A DNA stretch of 30,142 nucleotides from an uncultured Collinsella sp. (GTDB lineage Bacteria; Actinomycetota; Coriobacteriia; Coriobacteriales; Coriobacteriaceae): NCBI GenBank assembly GCA_934647195.1, contig CAKUFD010000016.1, forward strand, positions 1 to 30,142, read 5' to 3'. Below are positions 1 to 7,316 of this stretch, one piece after another. Within the stretch, counting starts at the first letter, position 1; each line of letters starts with the position of its first letter. Below the pieces are notes generated by a model, which made no database searches, was not told the DNA's origin, and worked only from the letters and a program-made list of their open reading frames with translations. Made by a program: the position numbers and the translations under genes.

Positions 1-64
1 GGATCTCCTCGATGGCGCCCTTGCCGTGGTAGCTGATGGTGTTGAGAACGAAACGGTTAGCCAT
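1..64 (-). CDS. Iron-containing alcohol dehydrogenase, FucO/lactaldehyde reductase-like (5' end only)
   Basis: Only the first 21 codons lie in the window; the gene runs off the left edge. They read M-A-N-R-F-V-L-N-T-I-S-Y-H-G-K-G-A-I-E-E-I, which matches the start of group III iron-dependent alcohol dehydrogenases of the FucO type (MANR-hydrophobic-LN, then a G-x-G-A-I turn). Such enzymes reduce lactaldehyde to 1,2-propanediol with NADH in the cytoplasm. The start ATG (complement of 62-64) is preceded by a strong AAGGAGG ribosome site on the minus strand. Two perfect palindromes at 83-114 lie just upstream. The family call rests on a short N-terminus, so the exact substrate is uncertain. Confidence 0.6.
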   Translation of the reverse strand, partial: MANRFVLNTISYHGKGAIEEI

Positions 65-82
65 AAATGTGCCTCCTTTTGG

Positions 83-114
83 ACGGTCGTTGACCGTGTA
101 CGTGGTAGTACCAC
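83..114. promoter_or_regulatory. Two adjacent palindromes upstream of the FucO-like gene (candidate operators)
   Basis: ACGGTC-GTT-GACCGT (83-97) and GTGGTA-G-TACCAC (102-114) are both perfect inverted repeats, 4 nt apart, in the 5' region of the minus-strand dehydrogenase gene. The second fits the TGGT-N3-ACCA shape typical of FadR-type GntR operators. No regulator of that type is in the window, so the assignment is by pattern only. Confidence 0.35.
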
Positions 115-150
115 AATACCAAAAGTTGATGCAATTGATGACGGAAAACT

Positions 151-192
151 AAAAAATGCGCCGTTGCGAGACGTTCCCGCAGCGGCGCATTT
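151..192 (-). terminator. Rho-independent terminator of the small membrane-protein gene
   Basis: The arms at 154-168 and 178-192 pair over 15 bp with one G-T wobble (core AAATGCGCCG / CGGCGCATTT) around a 9-nt loop. Read on the minus strand, the hairpin is followed by a T-rich tract (complement of the A run at 151-156). It separates the membrane-protein gene from the downstream FucO-like gene. Confidence 0.75.
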
Positions 193-241
193 GCGTTTGG
201 GTGAGGTGCGGCGGCTAGCCCGGAGGCAACGCTTCGCGAGA

Positions 242-643
242 TTAGCGATCTGCCTCGGCACGGACTTTCTTGCCAAAGACGGCGGCGAGGATTGCCAGCA
301 CGGCGTCGAGCGCACAGACAATGGAAAGACCCTGGACGGCGGGGGAGAGAATGCAAGCAGCGATGCCCGCAACGGCAACCAAGATGGCGACAACAAGATG
401 GGCTCCCAGGGCGCTGGGGCGGTTGGCGCCCTTAATGCCGTCGATAGCGCAAAAGGCCGTGAGGAAAGCGGCGACCGTGCACAGGACGGCGTCGAGATTG
501 GCAATGAGGAAGGTGGGGATATCGGCGTCGCCCTCAACGCGCGGAGTGCCGTTGAAGATGAAGGATGCCATCACAAAGCAAAGGACGACAAAGACAATTT
601 GAATGAGGCTCAAGATCTTGAGCATCTTGCGATCGTTGGACAT
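242..643 (-). CDS. Small four-helix membrane protein of unknown function
   Basis: A 133-residue protein with four hydrophobic segments (about residues 9-30, 43-65, 79-101 and 104-124) and a basic C-terminus. I do not recognise the family. The ATG at 643 follows a TAGGAG site 6 nt upstream on the minus strand, which supports this start. It stands alone between its own terminator (151-192) and the hypB promoter region; the FucO-like gene follows on the same strand. No catalytic motif is visible, and the fold suggests a small integral membrane protein rather than a transporter. The overlapping plus-strand reading frame at 26-685 has no ribosome site and a low-complexity composition, so I take this strand as coding. 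Confidence 0.65.
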   Translation of the reverse strand: MSNDRKMLKILSLIQIVFVVLCFVMASFIFNGTPRVEGDADIPTFLIANLDAVLCTVAAFLTAFCAIDGIKGANRPSALGAHLVVAILVAVAGIAACILSPAVQGLSIVCALDAVLAILAAVFGKKVRAEADR

Positions 644-742
644 GAAGTTCTCCTAGGGCCCACAAGTTTAGAACGAGACACATGATACCCCGGCATTAAG
701 GCATTAAGCAGCGGAAAGGAGGAAGCGACGTCGCTTTTGCCC

Positions 743-771
743 TTGAATATTGTTGACAATGTGTCAACATA
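743..771 (+). promoter_or_regulatory. hypB promoter region with TetR-type operator
   Basis: TGTTGACA-ATG-TGTCAACA (751-769) is a perfect 8-3-8 palindrome. The 16 bases from 743 to 758 recur exactly at 3601-3616, next to the tetR gene. A TTGAAT box at 743-748 followed 17 nt later by AACATA could be the promoter that this operator would block. A repressor bound here would control hypB, whose start lies about 70 nt downstream. The palindrome is plain; the promoter boxes are weak matches. Confidence 0.6.
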
Positions 772-842
772 AGGGCTAATGGAATGAGTATCGAACAGGG
801 CGCGCGGTGCCGCGCGCTCGGGGGACGTGGAAGGAATAACGT

Positions 843-1529
843 ATGGAAGACGTACGAGTGCTAGAGATTAAACAGAGCGTGTTTGCGAATAACGATGCTC
901 ACGCCGATGAGCTGCGCGAGCACCTGCGTGCGCAGGGGACGTTCCTGCTCAACCTGATGTCGAGTCCTGGTTCGGGCAAGACCACGACGCTCACGCGCAC
1001 GATCGAGGCCCTGCGCGACGAGATGTCCCTGGCCGTCATGGAGGCGGATATCGATTCGGATGTCGATGCGAAGACGATCGCCCAGACCGGCGCCCGCGCC
1101 ATCCAGCTTCATACCGGCGGCATGTGCCACTTGGATGCCTACATGACAGAACAGGGCTTGGATGCGCTTCTTGATGAGGACTCCGACCATGTTGACCTGG
1201 CGATTCTCGAGAACGTAGGCAACTTGGTCTGCCCTGCGGAGTTCGATACGGGCGCCTGCGCCAACGCGATGATCCTCTCGGTGCCCGAGGGTGACGACAA
1301 GCCGCTCAAGTATCCGCTTATGTTCTCGATTTGCGACGTTGTGCTTATCAACAAGATCGATGCGTTGCCGATATTCGACACCTTTAACATGGAGCGTGCA
1401 CGCAAGAACATCCTTATGCGCAACCCCAGCGCCACCATCATCCCCATCTGCGCCAAGACGGGCGAGGGAATCGACCAGTGGGCCCAATGGCTTCGCGACC
1501 GCGTTGCCGCATGGAAGGCCGGCGCGTAG
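843..1529 (+). CDS. hypB: Hydrogenase nickel incorporation GTPase HypB
   Basis: HypB is a SIMIBI-class GTPase that works with HypA to insert nickel into the large subunit of NiFe hydrogenase in the cytoplasm. The 228 residues include a Walker A P-loop (G-S-G-K-T-T, 43-48), the switch region around E67-A-D-I-D-S-D, the G-domain metal ligands C95-H96 and C130, and the guanine-specificity motif N170-K-I-D173. It lacks the N-terminal CxxCGC nickel site and the His-rich stretch found in some homologues, so it is the short regulatory-type form. GGAAGGA lies just upstream of the ATG. It is monocistronic: an operator-bearing promoter at 743-771 precedes it and the strong hairpin at 1650-1683 follows. 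hypA sits about 5 kb away in a unit sharing the same operator. Confidence 0.95.
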   Translation: MEDVRVLEIKQSVFANNDAHADELREHLRAQGTFLLNLMSSPGSGKTTTLTRTIEALRDEMSLAVMEADIDSDVDAKTIAQTGARAIQLHTGGMCHLDAYMTEQGLDALLDEDSDHVDLAILENVGNLVCPAEFDTGACANAMILSVPEGDDKPLKYPLMFSICDVVLINKIDALPIFDTFNMERARKNILMRNPSATIIPICAKTGEGIDQWAQWLRDRVAAWKAGA

Positions 1530-1603
1530 ACGGCGGCACTCGGCGTGCGCGACCACCCCTGCCACATGAATCCGCGGTCGAAACCGCTTGAGCCATCTAA
1601 CAA

Positions 1604-1736
1604 ACGGTTATAGGTAGGTTGAAGCGTCTTATCAAAGTAGAGATGCAAAAAGCCCGGGAAAGCGAACTTGCTTTCCCGGGCTTCTCTTTAGGCTACTTGG
1701 CAATTTGCTGCCAGACTACCTATAACCGTCTTTTTT
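1604..1736. repeat. Nested inverted repeat forming a three-way junction, ending in a T run
   Basis: The outer arms ACGGTTATAGGTAG (1604-1617) and CTACCTATAACCGT (1716-1729) are perfect 14-bp complements about 98 nt apart. Between them lie the terminator hairpin at 1650-1683 and a small hairpin TGGCA/TGCCA (1698-1713). A run of six T follows the right arm (1731-1736). As RNA this would fold as a closed stem with two internal hairpins and a U tail. Confidence 0.55.
1650..1683. terminator. Strong bidirectional terminator between convergent hypB and DUF5692-like gene
   Basis: AAGCCCGGGAAAGC (1650-1663) and GCTTTCCCGGGCTT (1670-1683) form a perfect 14-bp stem with a 6-nt loop. An A run precedes it and a T-rich stretch follows, so it can stop both hypB transcription and the converging minus-strand gene. 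Confidence 0.85.
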
Positions 1737-1768
1737 GGACGCGACGGTCCAGTAGGCGTGGGCCGGCG

Positions 1769-2776
1769 CTAGTCCATATGGGCGTAATCGACCTTGGCAC
1801 GGCGTGCGGTTGCGATCTCCCAGTCGCGGGTGCCCTCAAAGACATCCTGCTTGTAGGGGTTGCGGCCAAGCCTCTTGGCGCGGTAGACGATGTAGAGGAT
1901 CGCGGCGATGTTTGCCACGAGCGCAAGGATCGAAACCACGAGCGCGGCGCTTGGGTCGAGCGTGGAGTGCGTCACGAAGATGGACTCCTCCTGGAAGAAG
2001 GGAAACACCTGCGCAAACATGCACCAGATGGCCAGCGTGAAGGCGCGGTTCTGGATCCAGCCGCCCTTGTTCCAAATAAAGGCCGCCACGGTGGGGGCGA
2101 GCAACAGGGCAAAGCCGCAGAACCAAGAGTGCGTGGGCAGGCAGTTGTAGGTGTAGCAGAAGTTCCAGATGTCATACGCGATGATGTAGACCCAGGTCAT
2201 ATCGGGCCACAGCATGTCGGTCTTGTCCTCGCTTGCGTAGACGCTCCACCAGCCGGTCATGCAGAAGATGTTGATGATACCGGCGATGCCGTTGAACACG
2301 TTGTTCCAGCCGGCGAGCTGCGTGGCGCCCTCGGAGGTAACCCAAGTGGTCTCGCCCAGGGCAAAGAAGTGGTACGCGCTCTCAAAGTCGGACACGACAG
2401 CGATCATGATATTGATGGCTACGATGACAAACGGCCATGCGCGGAACCACTTGGCCTTGCCGATCTTGCCCCACTGGTACTTGATGGCGATAAAGCCCCA
2501 GCATCCGGCGAGCGCGGCATAGACCTTTGCATAGTGGAACCAGCTGTTCTGGTACACGTGCGTGGGGTTGGTGAGTGCCCACTCCTGGCCGTTGGCCACG
2601 CCCGCGGCGATGGCGACGCAATAGATGGTCATGGCAAGGGGTGCCACGCCAAAGATGATAGCGGCGCCAACCTTGGTGCGGCGACCGATCTCGTTCAGCA
2701 CGATAAGGCCAATAAAGACCATGGCCCAACCGAGCCAATGGGCACCGGTATTGCTCCCCCAAACATCAAACAACAT
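1769..2776 (-). CDS. Multi-pass membrane protein, DUF5692-like
   Basis: A 335-residue protein rich in Trp, Phe and Tyr with roughly eight to ten transmembrane segments spread from residue 15 to 310, and a basic cytoplasmic-looking tail (R-A-K-R-L-G-R and after). I associate it with the DUF5692 family of unknown function; this is from memory of family appearance and needs a profile search. No transporter signature is obvious. The start ATG follows AAGGAGAGG on the minus strand. It lies 76 nt downstream of the tetR gene on the same strand, with a weak hairpin between them (2797-2826), so the two may be co-transcribed and the TetR protein may control it. Its placement among hydrogenase genes is the only functional hint. 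Confidence 0.7.
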   Translation of the reverse strand: MLFDVWGSNTGAHWLGWAMVFIGLIVLNEIGRRTKVGAAIIFGVAPLAMTIYCVAIAAGVANGQEWALTNPTHVYQNSWFHYAKVYAALAGCWGFIAIKYQWGKIGKAKWFRAWPFVIVAINIMIAVVSDFESAYHFFALGETTWVTSEGATQLAGWNNVFNGIAGIINIFCMTGWWSVYASEDKTDMLWPDMTWVYIIAYDIWNFCYTYNCLPTHSWFCGFALLLAPTVAAFIWNKGGWIQNRAFTLAIWCMFAQVFPFFQEESIFVTHSTLDPSAALVVSILALVANIAAILYIVYRAKRLGRNPYKQDVFEGTRDWEIATARRAKVDYAHMD

Positions 2777-2796
2777 GTCCCTCTCCTTTCCTTAAA

Positions 2797-2826
2797 GCCC
2801 GTCTCTCCCTCGTGCATGCGACGGGC
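2797..2826 (-). terminator. Weak hairpin between tetR and the membrane-protein gene
   Basis: GCCCGTC (2797-2803) and GACGGGC (2820-2826) pair perfectly. Read on the minus strand the stem is followed by only TTTAAGG, so it is more likely an attenuator or processing hairpin than a full stop. Confidence 0.35.
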
Positions 2827-2852
2827 GCAAATAAACAAATGAGGCGCGGCTC

Positions 2853-3551
2853 TTACTTGGCTGGCCGGCGCTCCGGATACTTAGCGGTGTAGCCCTCGAT
2901 GTGCAGCGTCGAGGCGATGATGTCCTTCACGGTCTCGTCGGGCACATCCGGATGCGTGCGTATATACATGAGCAAGCCCATGACAAGCGTGTAGAACGTC
3001 TCGTAAACATGGTCGATGCGCAGGTCGTGATGGGCGATGAAGTCGGCGACGGTCGTCTCGCACAGATAGTGCGCTACGCGCTCGACCGCATGGTGCAAAA
3101 AGCCGCCGTAGAGAGCGCCGCTGCCCGAGGTGAGCGTGGCGGGCAGCTCATGGCCATCTACTACCAAGCGTTTGAACAGCGGAGCCACGGTGTCGAGCGC
3201 GCCTTCGATGTCGCCCACGACGCGGCTGGCGTTCCAGCGTTCGAGCTCGGTGACAAAGCCATCGATGGCCTCGTCCATAACAGCCTCGACGGCGGCATCC
3301 ATATCGGGAAAGTAATGGTAAAAAAGCGAGCGCGTGCATCCTGCCTGCTTGGCCACGGCGGATACCGAAAGGTGGGACACCCCGCGCTCGGCGCTGACGA
3401 TGCGCACTGCTTTGAGAATCCTGCGGCGGCGTTCGTCTCCGGGAAGGCGCTTGGGGGCGGCTGCCGCGGTGTCGCGTTCGTCCAGCTGGGTTTCAATGTG
3501 TTGCGGGGCGGCATCGCGTGTTGGGTCCGATGTCACACTGCGGGTATTCAT
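2853..3551 (-). CDS. TetR/AcrR-family transcriptional regulator
   Basis: A 232-residue DNA-binding repressor. An N-terminal extension of about 38 residues is followed by the TetR helix-turn-helix: R-R-R-R-I-L-K-A, then S-V-S-A-V-A-K-Q-A-G, and the typical recognition end C-T-R-S-L-F-Y-H-Y-F (about residues 70-81). The rest is the variable ligand-binding, dimerising domain. The gene diverges from the 927-residue oxidoreductase gene. The 188-nt gap holds two TTGACA-N3-TGTCAA-like palindromes at 3609-3650, and a third lies before hypB. I infer that it represses itself, the oxidoreductase and hypB. The ligand is unknown. The ATG at 3551 has a modest AAGGCGG site upstream; the low-complexity first 30 residues leave some doubt about the start. 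Confidence 0.85.
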   Translation of the reverse strand: MNTRSVTSDPTRDAAPQHIETQLDERDTAAAAPKRLPGDERRRRILKAVRIVSAERGVSHLSVSAVAKQAGCTRSLFYHYFPDMDAAVEAVMDEAIDGFVTELERWNASRVVGDIEGALDTVAPLFKRLVVDGHELPATLTSGSGALYGGFLHHAVERVAHYLCETTVADFIAHHDLRIDHVYETFYTLVMGLLMYIRTHPDVPDETVKDIIASTLHIEGYTAKYPERRPAK

Positions 3552-3600
3552 CCGCTCGCCGCCTTTCTGATGCTTCGGCCCGGTGATCCACTTCCTAGTC

Positions 3601-3650
3601 TTGAATATTGTTGACAGTTCGTCAATACTGTTTTTGACAGCATGTCAACT
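3601..3650. promoter_or_regulatory. Divergent promoter region with two TetR-type operators
   Basis: Site 1 is TGTTGACA-GTT-CGTCAATA (3609-3627) and site 2 is TTTTGACA-GCA-TGTCAACT (3632-3650). They share the 8-3-8 layout of the hypB site, and the 16 bases at 3601-3616 are identical to 743-758. TTGAAT (3601) with AATACT 17 nt later (3624-3629) is a plausible plus-strand promoter covered by site 1. Two sites 4 nt apart suggest cooperative binding of two dimers. Confidence 0.6.
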
Positions 3651-3739
3651 TCGCGGGTTAAACGTGTGGGAGCGCGATCTGCCCGCTAAAAGAGAAACCG
3701 CAGCTCGCGCAATCTCCGCGCGGCAAGGGAGGGGACGCC

Positions 3740-6523
3740 ATGATTCTCAATGGACCGGGGATTAGCTATACCGAGCCCGATATCGGCGCGGAGTTCGTTC
3801 CGCCGTTGCCCGAGCATCCGCGCGAGAAGATCGTGAAGCTGTGCGAGCACTGCACGAATCGCCTGCTCCATCGCGACGAACTGCTGGGCTACGAGTACTG
3901 GTCGTTTGCCGAGGCGGCAACCGATGAGCAGGCAGACGTTCTGCTCAAGATGAAGATGCGACGGCCCTACACCCTGGCCGAGATGGTCAAGCTGACGGGC
4001 ATGCCCGAGGCAAAGATCGAAAAGATGCTCGACGACATGAGCTATACCGGCTTGCTTGAGTACAACTGGGAAAACCCAACGCGCACCAAGCAGTGGGTGC
4101 TTCCCATGCTCGTGCCCGGCTCGGCCGAGTTCCTCAACATGCGTGTGAGCCAGCTGGACGAGCATCCGGTGTTCGCGAAGTTTTTCGAGCAGGCCTCCAA
4201 GGGCCCGCTGTCCCGCGCAACGCCGATGGTCCCGCCCGGAGGCGCTGGCATTGGCATGCACGTTATCCCCGTCGAGCAGGCCATCGACGCCGCGAGCACC
4301 TCGGTGCCCATCGAGCATATCGAGCACTGGCTGGACAAGTATGACGGTAAGTACGCCGCATCTACCTGCAGCTGCCGCGCGAGCCGTAAGGTTTTGGGCG
4401 AGGGCTGTGGCGACGACCCGCGCGATTGGTGCATCGCTGTGGGCGACATGGCCGACTATGTGGTCGAGACCGACCGCGGCCACTACATCACGCGCGAGGA
4501 GGTCTATGACATCCTGCGTGCTGCCGAGGACAACGGCTTTGTGCACCAGATCACGAATATCGATGGTGAAAACAAGATCTTTGCCATCTGCAACTGCAAC
4601 GTGAACGTGTGCTACGCGCTGCGCACCTCACAGCTGTTCAACACGCCCAATCTGTCGCGCTCCGCCTATGTTGCCCATACGGAGGCCGATAAATGCGTGG
4701 CGTGCGGTCGCTGCGTGGAGGTGTGCCCTGCGGGCGCCGTCAAGCTGGGGCAGAAGCTCTGCAGCAAGACGACGGGCAAGGTCCCTGAGTATCCGCGCCA
4801 GGAGCTGCCCGATGCCGTGAAATGGGGGCCGGAGAAGTGGTCGCCTAACTACCGCAACGACAACCGCGTCGAGACGCACGAGGCGGGAACCGCACCTTGT
4901 AAGACCGTCTGCCCTGCGCACATCGCCGTCCAGGGTTACCTCAAGCTCGCGGCGCAGAGTCGCTATGACGAGGCGCTTGCCCTCATCAAGCGCGAGAACC
5001 CGCTGCCCGCCGTGTGCGGTCGCATCTGCAATCGTCGTTGCGAGGACGCGTGCACGCGCGGCAGGGTCGATGCCGCTATCGCCATCGATGAGGTGAAGAA
5101 GTTCATTGCCCAGCGCGACTTGGACGCTGCGACGCGCTATATCCCGCCGGTGGTCACGCCCACGCGTGCGGGCGGCTTTGACCAGAAGGTCGCCATCATC
5201 GGTGCCGGTCCCGCGGGCCTTTCGTGCGCGTTCTACCTGGCCGAGAAAGGCTATAAGCCGGTCGTGTTCGAGAAGATGCCGCGTCCCGGCGGCATGCTCA
5301 CCTACGGCATTCCTTCCTTCAAGCTGGAAAAAGACATCATCGAGGCGGAGGTCGAGGTCATCCGCGAGATGGGCGCCGAGTTCCGCTATGGCGTTGAGGT
5401 GGGTCACGACGTGACGCTTGCCGAACTGCGCGAGCAGGGTTTCGCCGCCTTCTACGTTGCCATCGGTTGCCAGGGCGGTCGCCTGCCTGGCGTTGACGGA
5501 CAGGATGCGAAGGGCGTTTGGACCGCCGTTGACTTCCTGGCCAAGTACACCGATCAGACCGCAGGTGCCGCTCCTGCGATGGGCCGCACGGTGGTTGTGG
5601 GCGGCGGCAACGTGGCTATCGACGCCGCGCGTGTGGCGGCTCGCACTCAGGCTCCCGAGGTCACGATGCTGTGTCTCGAGTCTGCCGAGGAGATGCCCGC
5701 AAGCGACGAGGAAGTTGCCGAGGCTCGCGAGGACGGCGTGGACATCCGCTGCGGCTGGGGCCCCAAGGAGGTTCTCGCCGACGAGGCGGGCGCGGTGCGC
5801 GGCATCGTGTTCAAGCGCTGCACGCGCGTGTTTGGCGATGACGGCCGTTTTGATCCCGAGTATGACGAGGACGACCTCGTAACTATCGAGTGCGACCAGG
5901 TTGTCTTCGCCATTGGTCAGAGCATCGAGTGGGGTAACCTGCTTGAGGGCTCTGCCGTCGAGCTCGGCCGTGGCCAGGGTGCCGTTGCCGATCCGCAGAC
6001 ATACCAGACTGCGGAACCCGATATCTTTGTGGGTGGCGACGTCTATACCGGTCCCAAGTTTGCCATCGACGCCATTGCCGCGGGCCACGAGGCCGCCGTG
6101 TCGATCCATCGTTTTGTCCAGCACGGAACGCTCACCATTGGCCGCAACCAGCGCAAGTACGTTGAGCTCAACAAGGACGATGCCGATCTTTCGAGCTACG
6201 ACACCGCTCAGCGCGAAGTTCCGGCCGTAAAGGATGCCGCCGCTGCAAAGGCGGCGCCCTTCCGCGAGTACGTGGAGACGCTGACCGAGGAGCAGGTGCG
6301 CGCCGAGACCGCGCGCTGCCTGGGCTGCGGTGCGTCCGTTGTCGACCCCAACAAGTGCATCGGCTGCGGCCTGTGCACAACCAAGTGCGCGTTCGATGCC
6401 ATTCACCTCACGCGCGAGCGCCCCGAGTGCTCCAATATGGTCAAGTACGAGAAGAAGGTTCCCTCGCTGGCGAAATATGCCCTCAAGCGCGAGATCAAGA
6501 TTCGTTTTGGTAAGAAGAAGTAG
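3740..6523 (+). CDS. Large FAD/4Fe-4S NAD(P)-dependent oxidoreductase (GltD/NfnB-like core with extra domains)
   Basis: A 927-residue cytoplasmic electron-transfer flavoprotein. Residues 1-300 hold a Cys-rich region (C-E-H-C near 35, C-S-C-R near 212, C-N-C-N-V-N-V-C near 285) that includes a winged-helix-like segment. A 4Fe-4S ferredoxin motif follows (C319-x2-C-x2-C-x3-C-P). Residues 385-440 resemble the Fe-S domain of glutamate synthase small subunit (K-T-V-C-P-A-H-I, then C-G-R-I-C and C-E-D-A-C). Then come an FAD site (G-A-G-P-A-G, about 487-492), an NAD(P) site (G-G-G-N-V-A, about 621-626), the closing G-G-D-V-Y-T-G-P motif (about 764), and a second ferredoxin pair (C-L-G-C and C-I-G-C-G-L-C, about 860-885). 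A strong GGGAGGGG site supports the start. It lies before hypA and under a TetR operator shared with hypB, so a role in NAD(P)H-ferredoxin exchange linked to hydrogenase is inferred. The substrate is unproven. Confidence 0.85.
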   Translation: MILNGPGISYTEPDIGAEFVPPLPEHPREKIVKLCEHCTNRLLHRDELLGYEYWSFAEAATDEQADVLLKMKMRRPYTLAEMVKLTGMPEAKIEKMLDDMSYTGLLEYNWENPTRTKQWVLPMLVPGSAEFLNMRVSQLDEHPVFAKFFEQASKGPLSRATPMVPPGGAGIGMHVIPVEQAIDAASTSVPIEHIEHWLDKYDGKYAASTCSCRASRKVLGEGCGDDPRDWCIAVGDMADYVVETDRGHYITREEVYDILRAAEDNGFVHQITNIDGENKIFAICNCNVNVCYALRTSQLFNTPNLSRSAYVAHTEADKCVACGRCVEVCPAGAVKLGQKLCSKTTGKVPEYPRQELPDAVKWGPEKWSPNYRNDNRVETHEAGTAPCKTVCPAHIAVQGYLKLAAQSRYDEALALIKRENPLPAVCGRICNRRCEDACTRGRVDAAIAIDEVKKFIAQRDLDAATRYIPPVVTPTRAGGFDQKVAIIGAGPAGLSCAFYLAEKGYKPVVFEKMPRPGGMLTYGIPSFKLEKDIIEAEVEVIREMGAEFRYGVEVGHDVTLAELREQGFAAFYVAIGCQGGRLPGVDGQDAKGVWTAVDFLAKYTDQTAGAAPAMGRTVVVGGGNVAIDAARVAARTQAPEVTMLCLESAEEMPASDEEVAEAREDGVDIRCGWGPKEVLADEAGAVRGIVFKRCTRVFGDDGRFDPEYDEDDLVTIECDQVVFAIGQSIEWGNLLEGSAVELGRGQGAVADPQTYQTAEPDIFVGGDVYTGPKFAIDAIAAGHEAAVSIHRFVQHGTLTIGRNQRKYVELNKDDADLSSYDTAQREVPAVKDAAAAKAAPFREYVETLTEEQVRAETARCLGCGASVVDPNKCIGCGLCTTKCAFDAIHLTRERPECSNMVKYEKKVPSLAKYALKREIKIRFGKKK

Positions 6524-6560
6524 TGCGGCGGATCTCGAAGTTTAGTCGCTGCACTGGGTG

Positions 6561-6594
6561 GGCGGGGCCGGATGCAATACCGGCCTCGCCTTTT
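6561..6594 (+). terminator. Terminator or attenuator between the oxidoreductase gene and hypA
   Basis: GGCGGGGCCGG (6561-6571) pairs with CCGGCCTCGCC (6580-6590), one G-T wobble, 8-nt loop, then TTTT. It ends 18 nt before the hypA start, so it probably lets through only part of the transcripts and lowers hypA expression relative to the oxidoreductase. Confidence 0.65.
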
Positions 6595-6612
6595 GGATAA
6601 GAGGTTGATGTC

Positions 6613-7083
6613 ATGCACGAGCTGGGCATCGTGTTCCATATCATCAGAACGGTCGAGGACGCGTGCCGCGACAACGCGATTTTGCGCGTGTCGTCGGTGA
6701 CGCTGCAGCTGGGCGAGGTCTCGGGCGTGGTGCCGCACTATCTTGAGGATGCCTGGCGCTGGGCAAGCAATAAAAATCCGCTGGTTGCGGGTGCCGAGCT
6801 CAAAGTCGAGGAGATTCCCGCGGTCACGTATTGCGAGGACTGCAAAAAGACGTACGAGACGGTGGCGCACGGCAAGACGTGTCCATATTGCGGAAGCTCG
6901 CGCACCTATCTGGTACAGGGCCAAGAGGTGATGGTGAAGGAGATCGAGACCCCCGACGAGCAGCTCTCGCGCGATGACGTAGGCGAGGAGTACGTTGACG
7001 GCGTGGCTCCGCTGGGCCATGATGCGGCACGCGAGGCGTCGCCCGACCCGGTGGATGCCGCCAACCCGTTGATAATCGAGTAG
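6613..7083 (+). CDS. hypA: Hydrogenase maturation nickel metallochaperone HypA
   Basis: HypA carries nickel to the hydrogenase large subunit together with HypB. It begins with the obligatory M-H-E, where His2 is a nickel ligand. The structural zinc site is C74-x2-C77 and C90-x2-C93, in the usual place for this family. Residues 1-113 match normal HypA length. Residues 114-156 are an additional acidic tail rich in Asp, Glu, Ala and Pro, which I do not recognise and which may be disordered. The ATG follows an AAGAGGT site. It is the last gene of the unit that starts at the TetR operators near 3601, behind a terminator-like hairpin (6561-6594). An extended -10 promoter for the tRNA lies downstream. 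Confidence 0.93.
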   Translation: MHELGIVFHIIRTVEDACRDNAILRVSSVTLQLGEVSGVVPHYLEDAWRWASNKNPLVAGAELKVEEIPAVTYCEDCKKTYETVAHGKTCPYCGSSRTYLVQGQEVMVKEIETPDEQLSRDDVGEEYVDGVAPLGHDAAREASPDPVDAANPLIIE

Positions 7084-7171
7084 GGGTCTCGGGGCGGGGC
7101 GATTGACGCGGCCCGTCCTGCCGTGTTGCTTTGCCGCCTTTTTACGTTGACGCATGCAGATGGGTCACATC

Positions 7172-7180
7172 TGCTAGAAT
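7172..7180 (+). promoter_or_regulatory. Extended -10 promoter of the tRNA-Arg gene
   Basis: TGCTAGAAT (7172-7180) is an extended -10 box (TG-N-TAGAAT) ending 12 nt before the tRNA. No good -35 lies at 16-18 nt, which fits an extended -10 promoter. Confidence 0.5.
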
Positions 7181-7192
7181 GCAATACGCAAT

Positions 7193-7268
7193 GCCTCAGT
7201 AGCTCAGGGGATAGAGCACCGCTCTCCTAAAGCGGGTGTCGTACGTTCGAATCGTATCTGGGGCACCA
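7193..7268 (+). tRNA. tRNA-Arg (anticodon CCU)
   Basis: A 76-nt cloverleaf with the CCA end encoded. The acceptor arms are GCCTCAG and CTGGGGC (one G-T pair), followed by ACCA. The anticodon stem CCGCT/AGCGG closes the loop CTCCTAA, giving anticodon CCT (7226-7228), which reads the AGG arginine codon. The T arm has the TTCGAAT loop. AGG is a minority arginine codon in this CGC-rich segment. A terminator follows at 7280. Confidence 0.95.
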
Positions 7269-7279
7269 GAATTTACGCA

Positions 7280-7316
7280 GGCCGGAAGCCAATTGGTTTC
7301 CGGCCTGTTTGCTTTT
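7280..7316 (+). terminator. Terminator of the tRNA-Arg gene
   Basis: GGCCGGAAGCC (7280-7290) and GGTTTCCGGCC (7295-7305) pair over 11 bp with one G-T wobble around an AATT loop. A TGTTTGCTTTT tract follows. Confidence 0.85.

Noticed and set aside
4628..6406. A minus-strand open frame of 592 codons opposite the oxidoreductase gene
   Set aside because: It is a shadow of the Fe-S/FAD protein, with composition rich in His, Arg and Ala and no recognisable domain.
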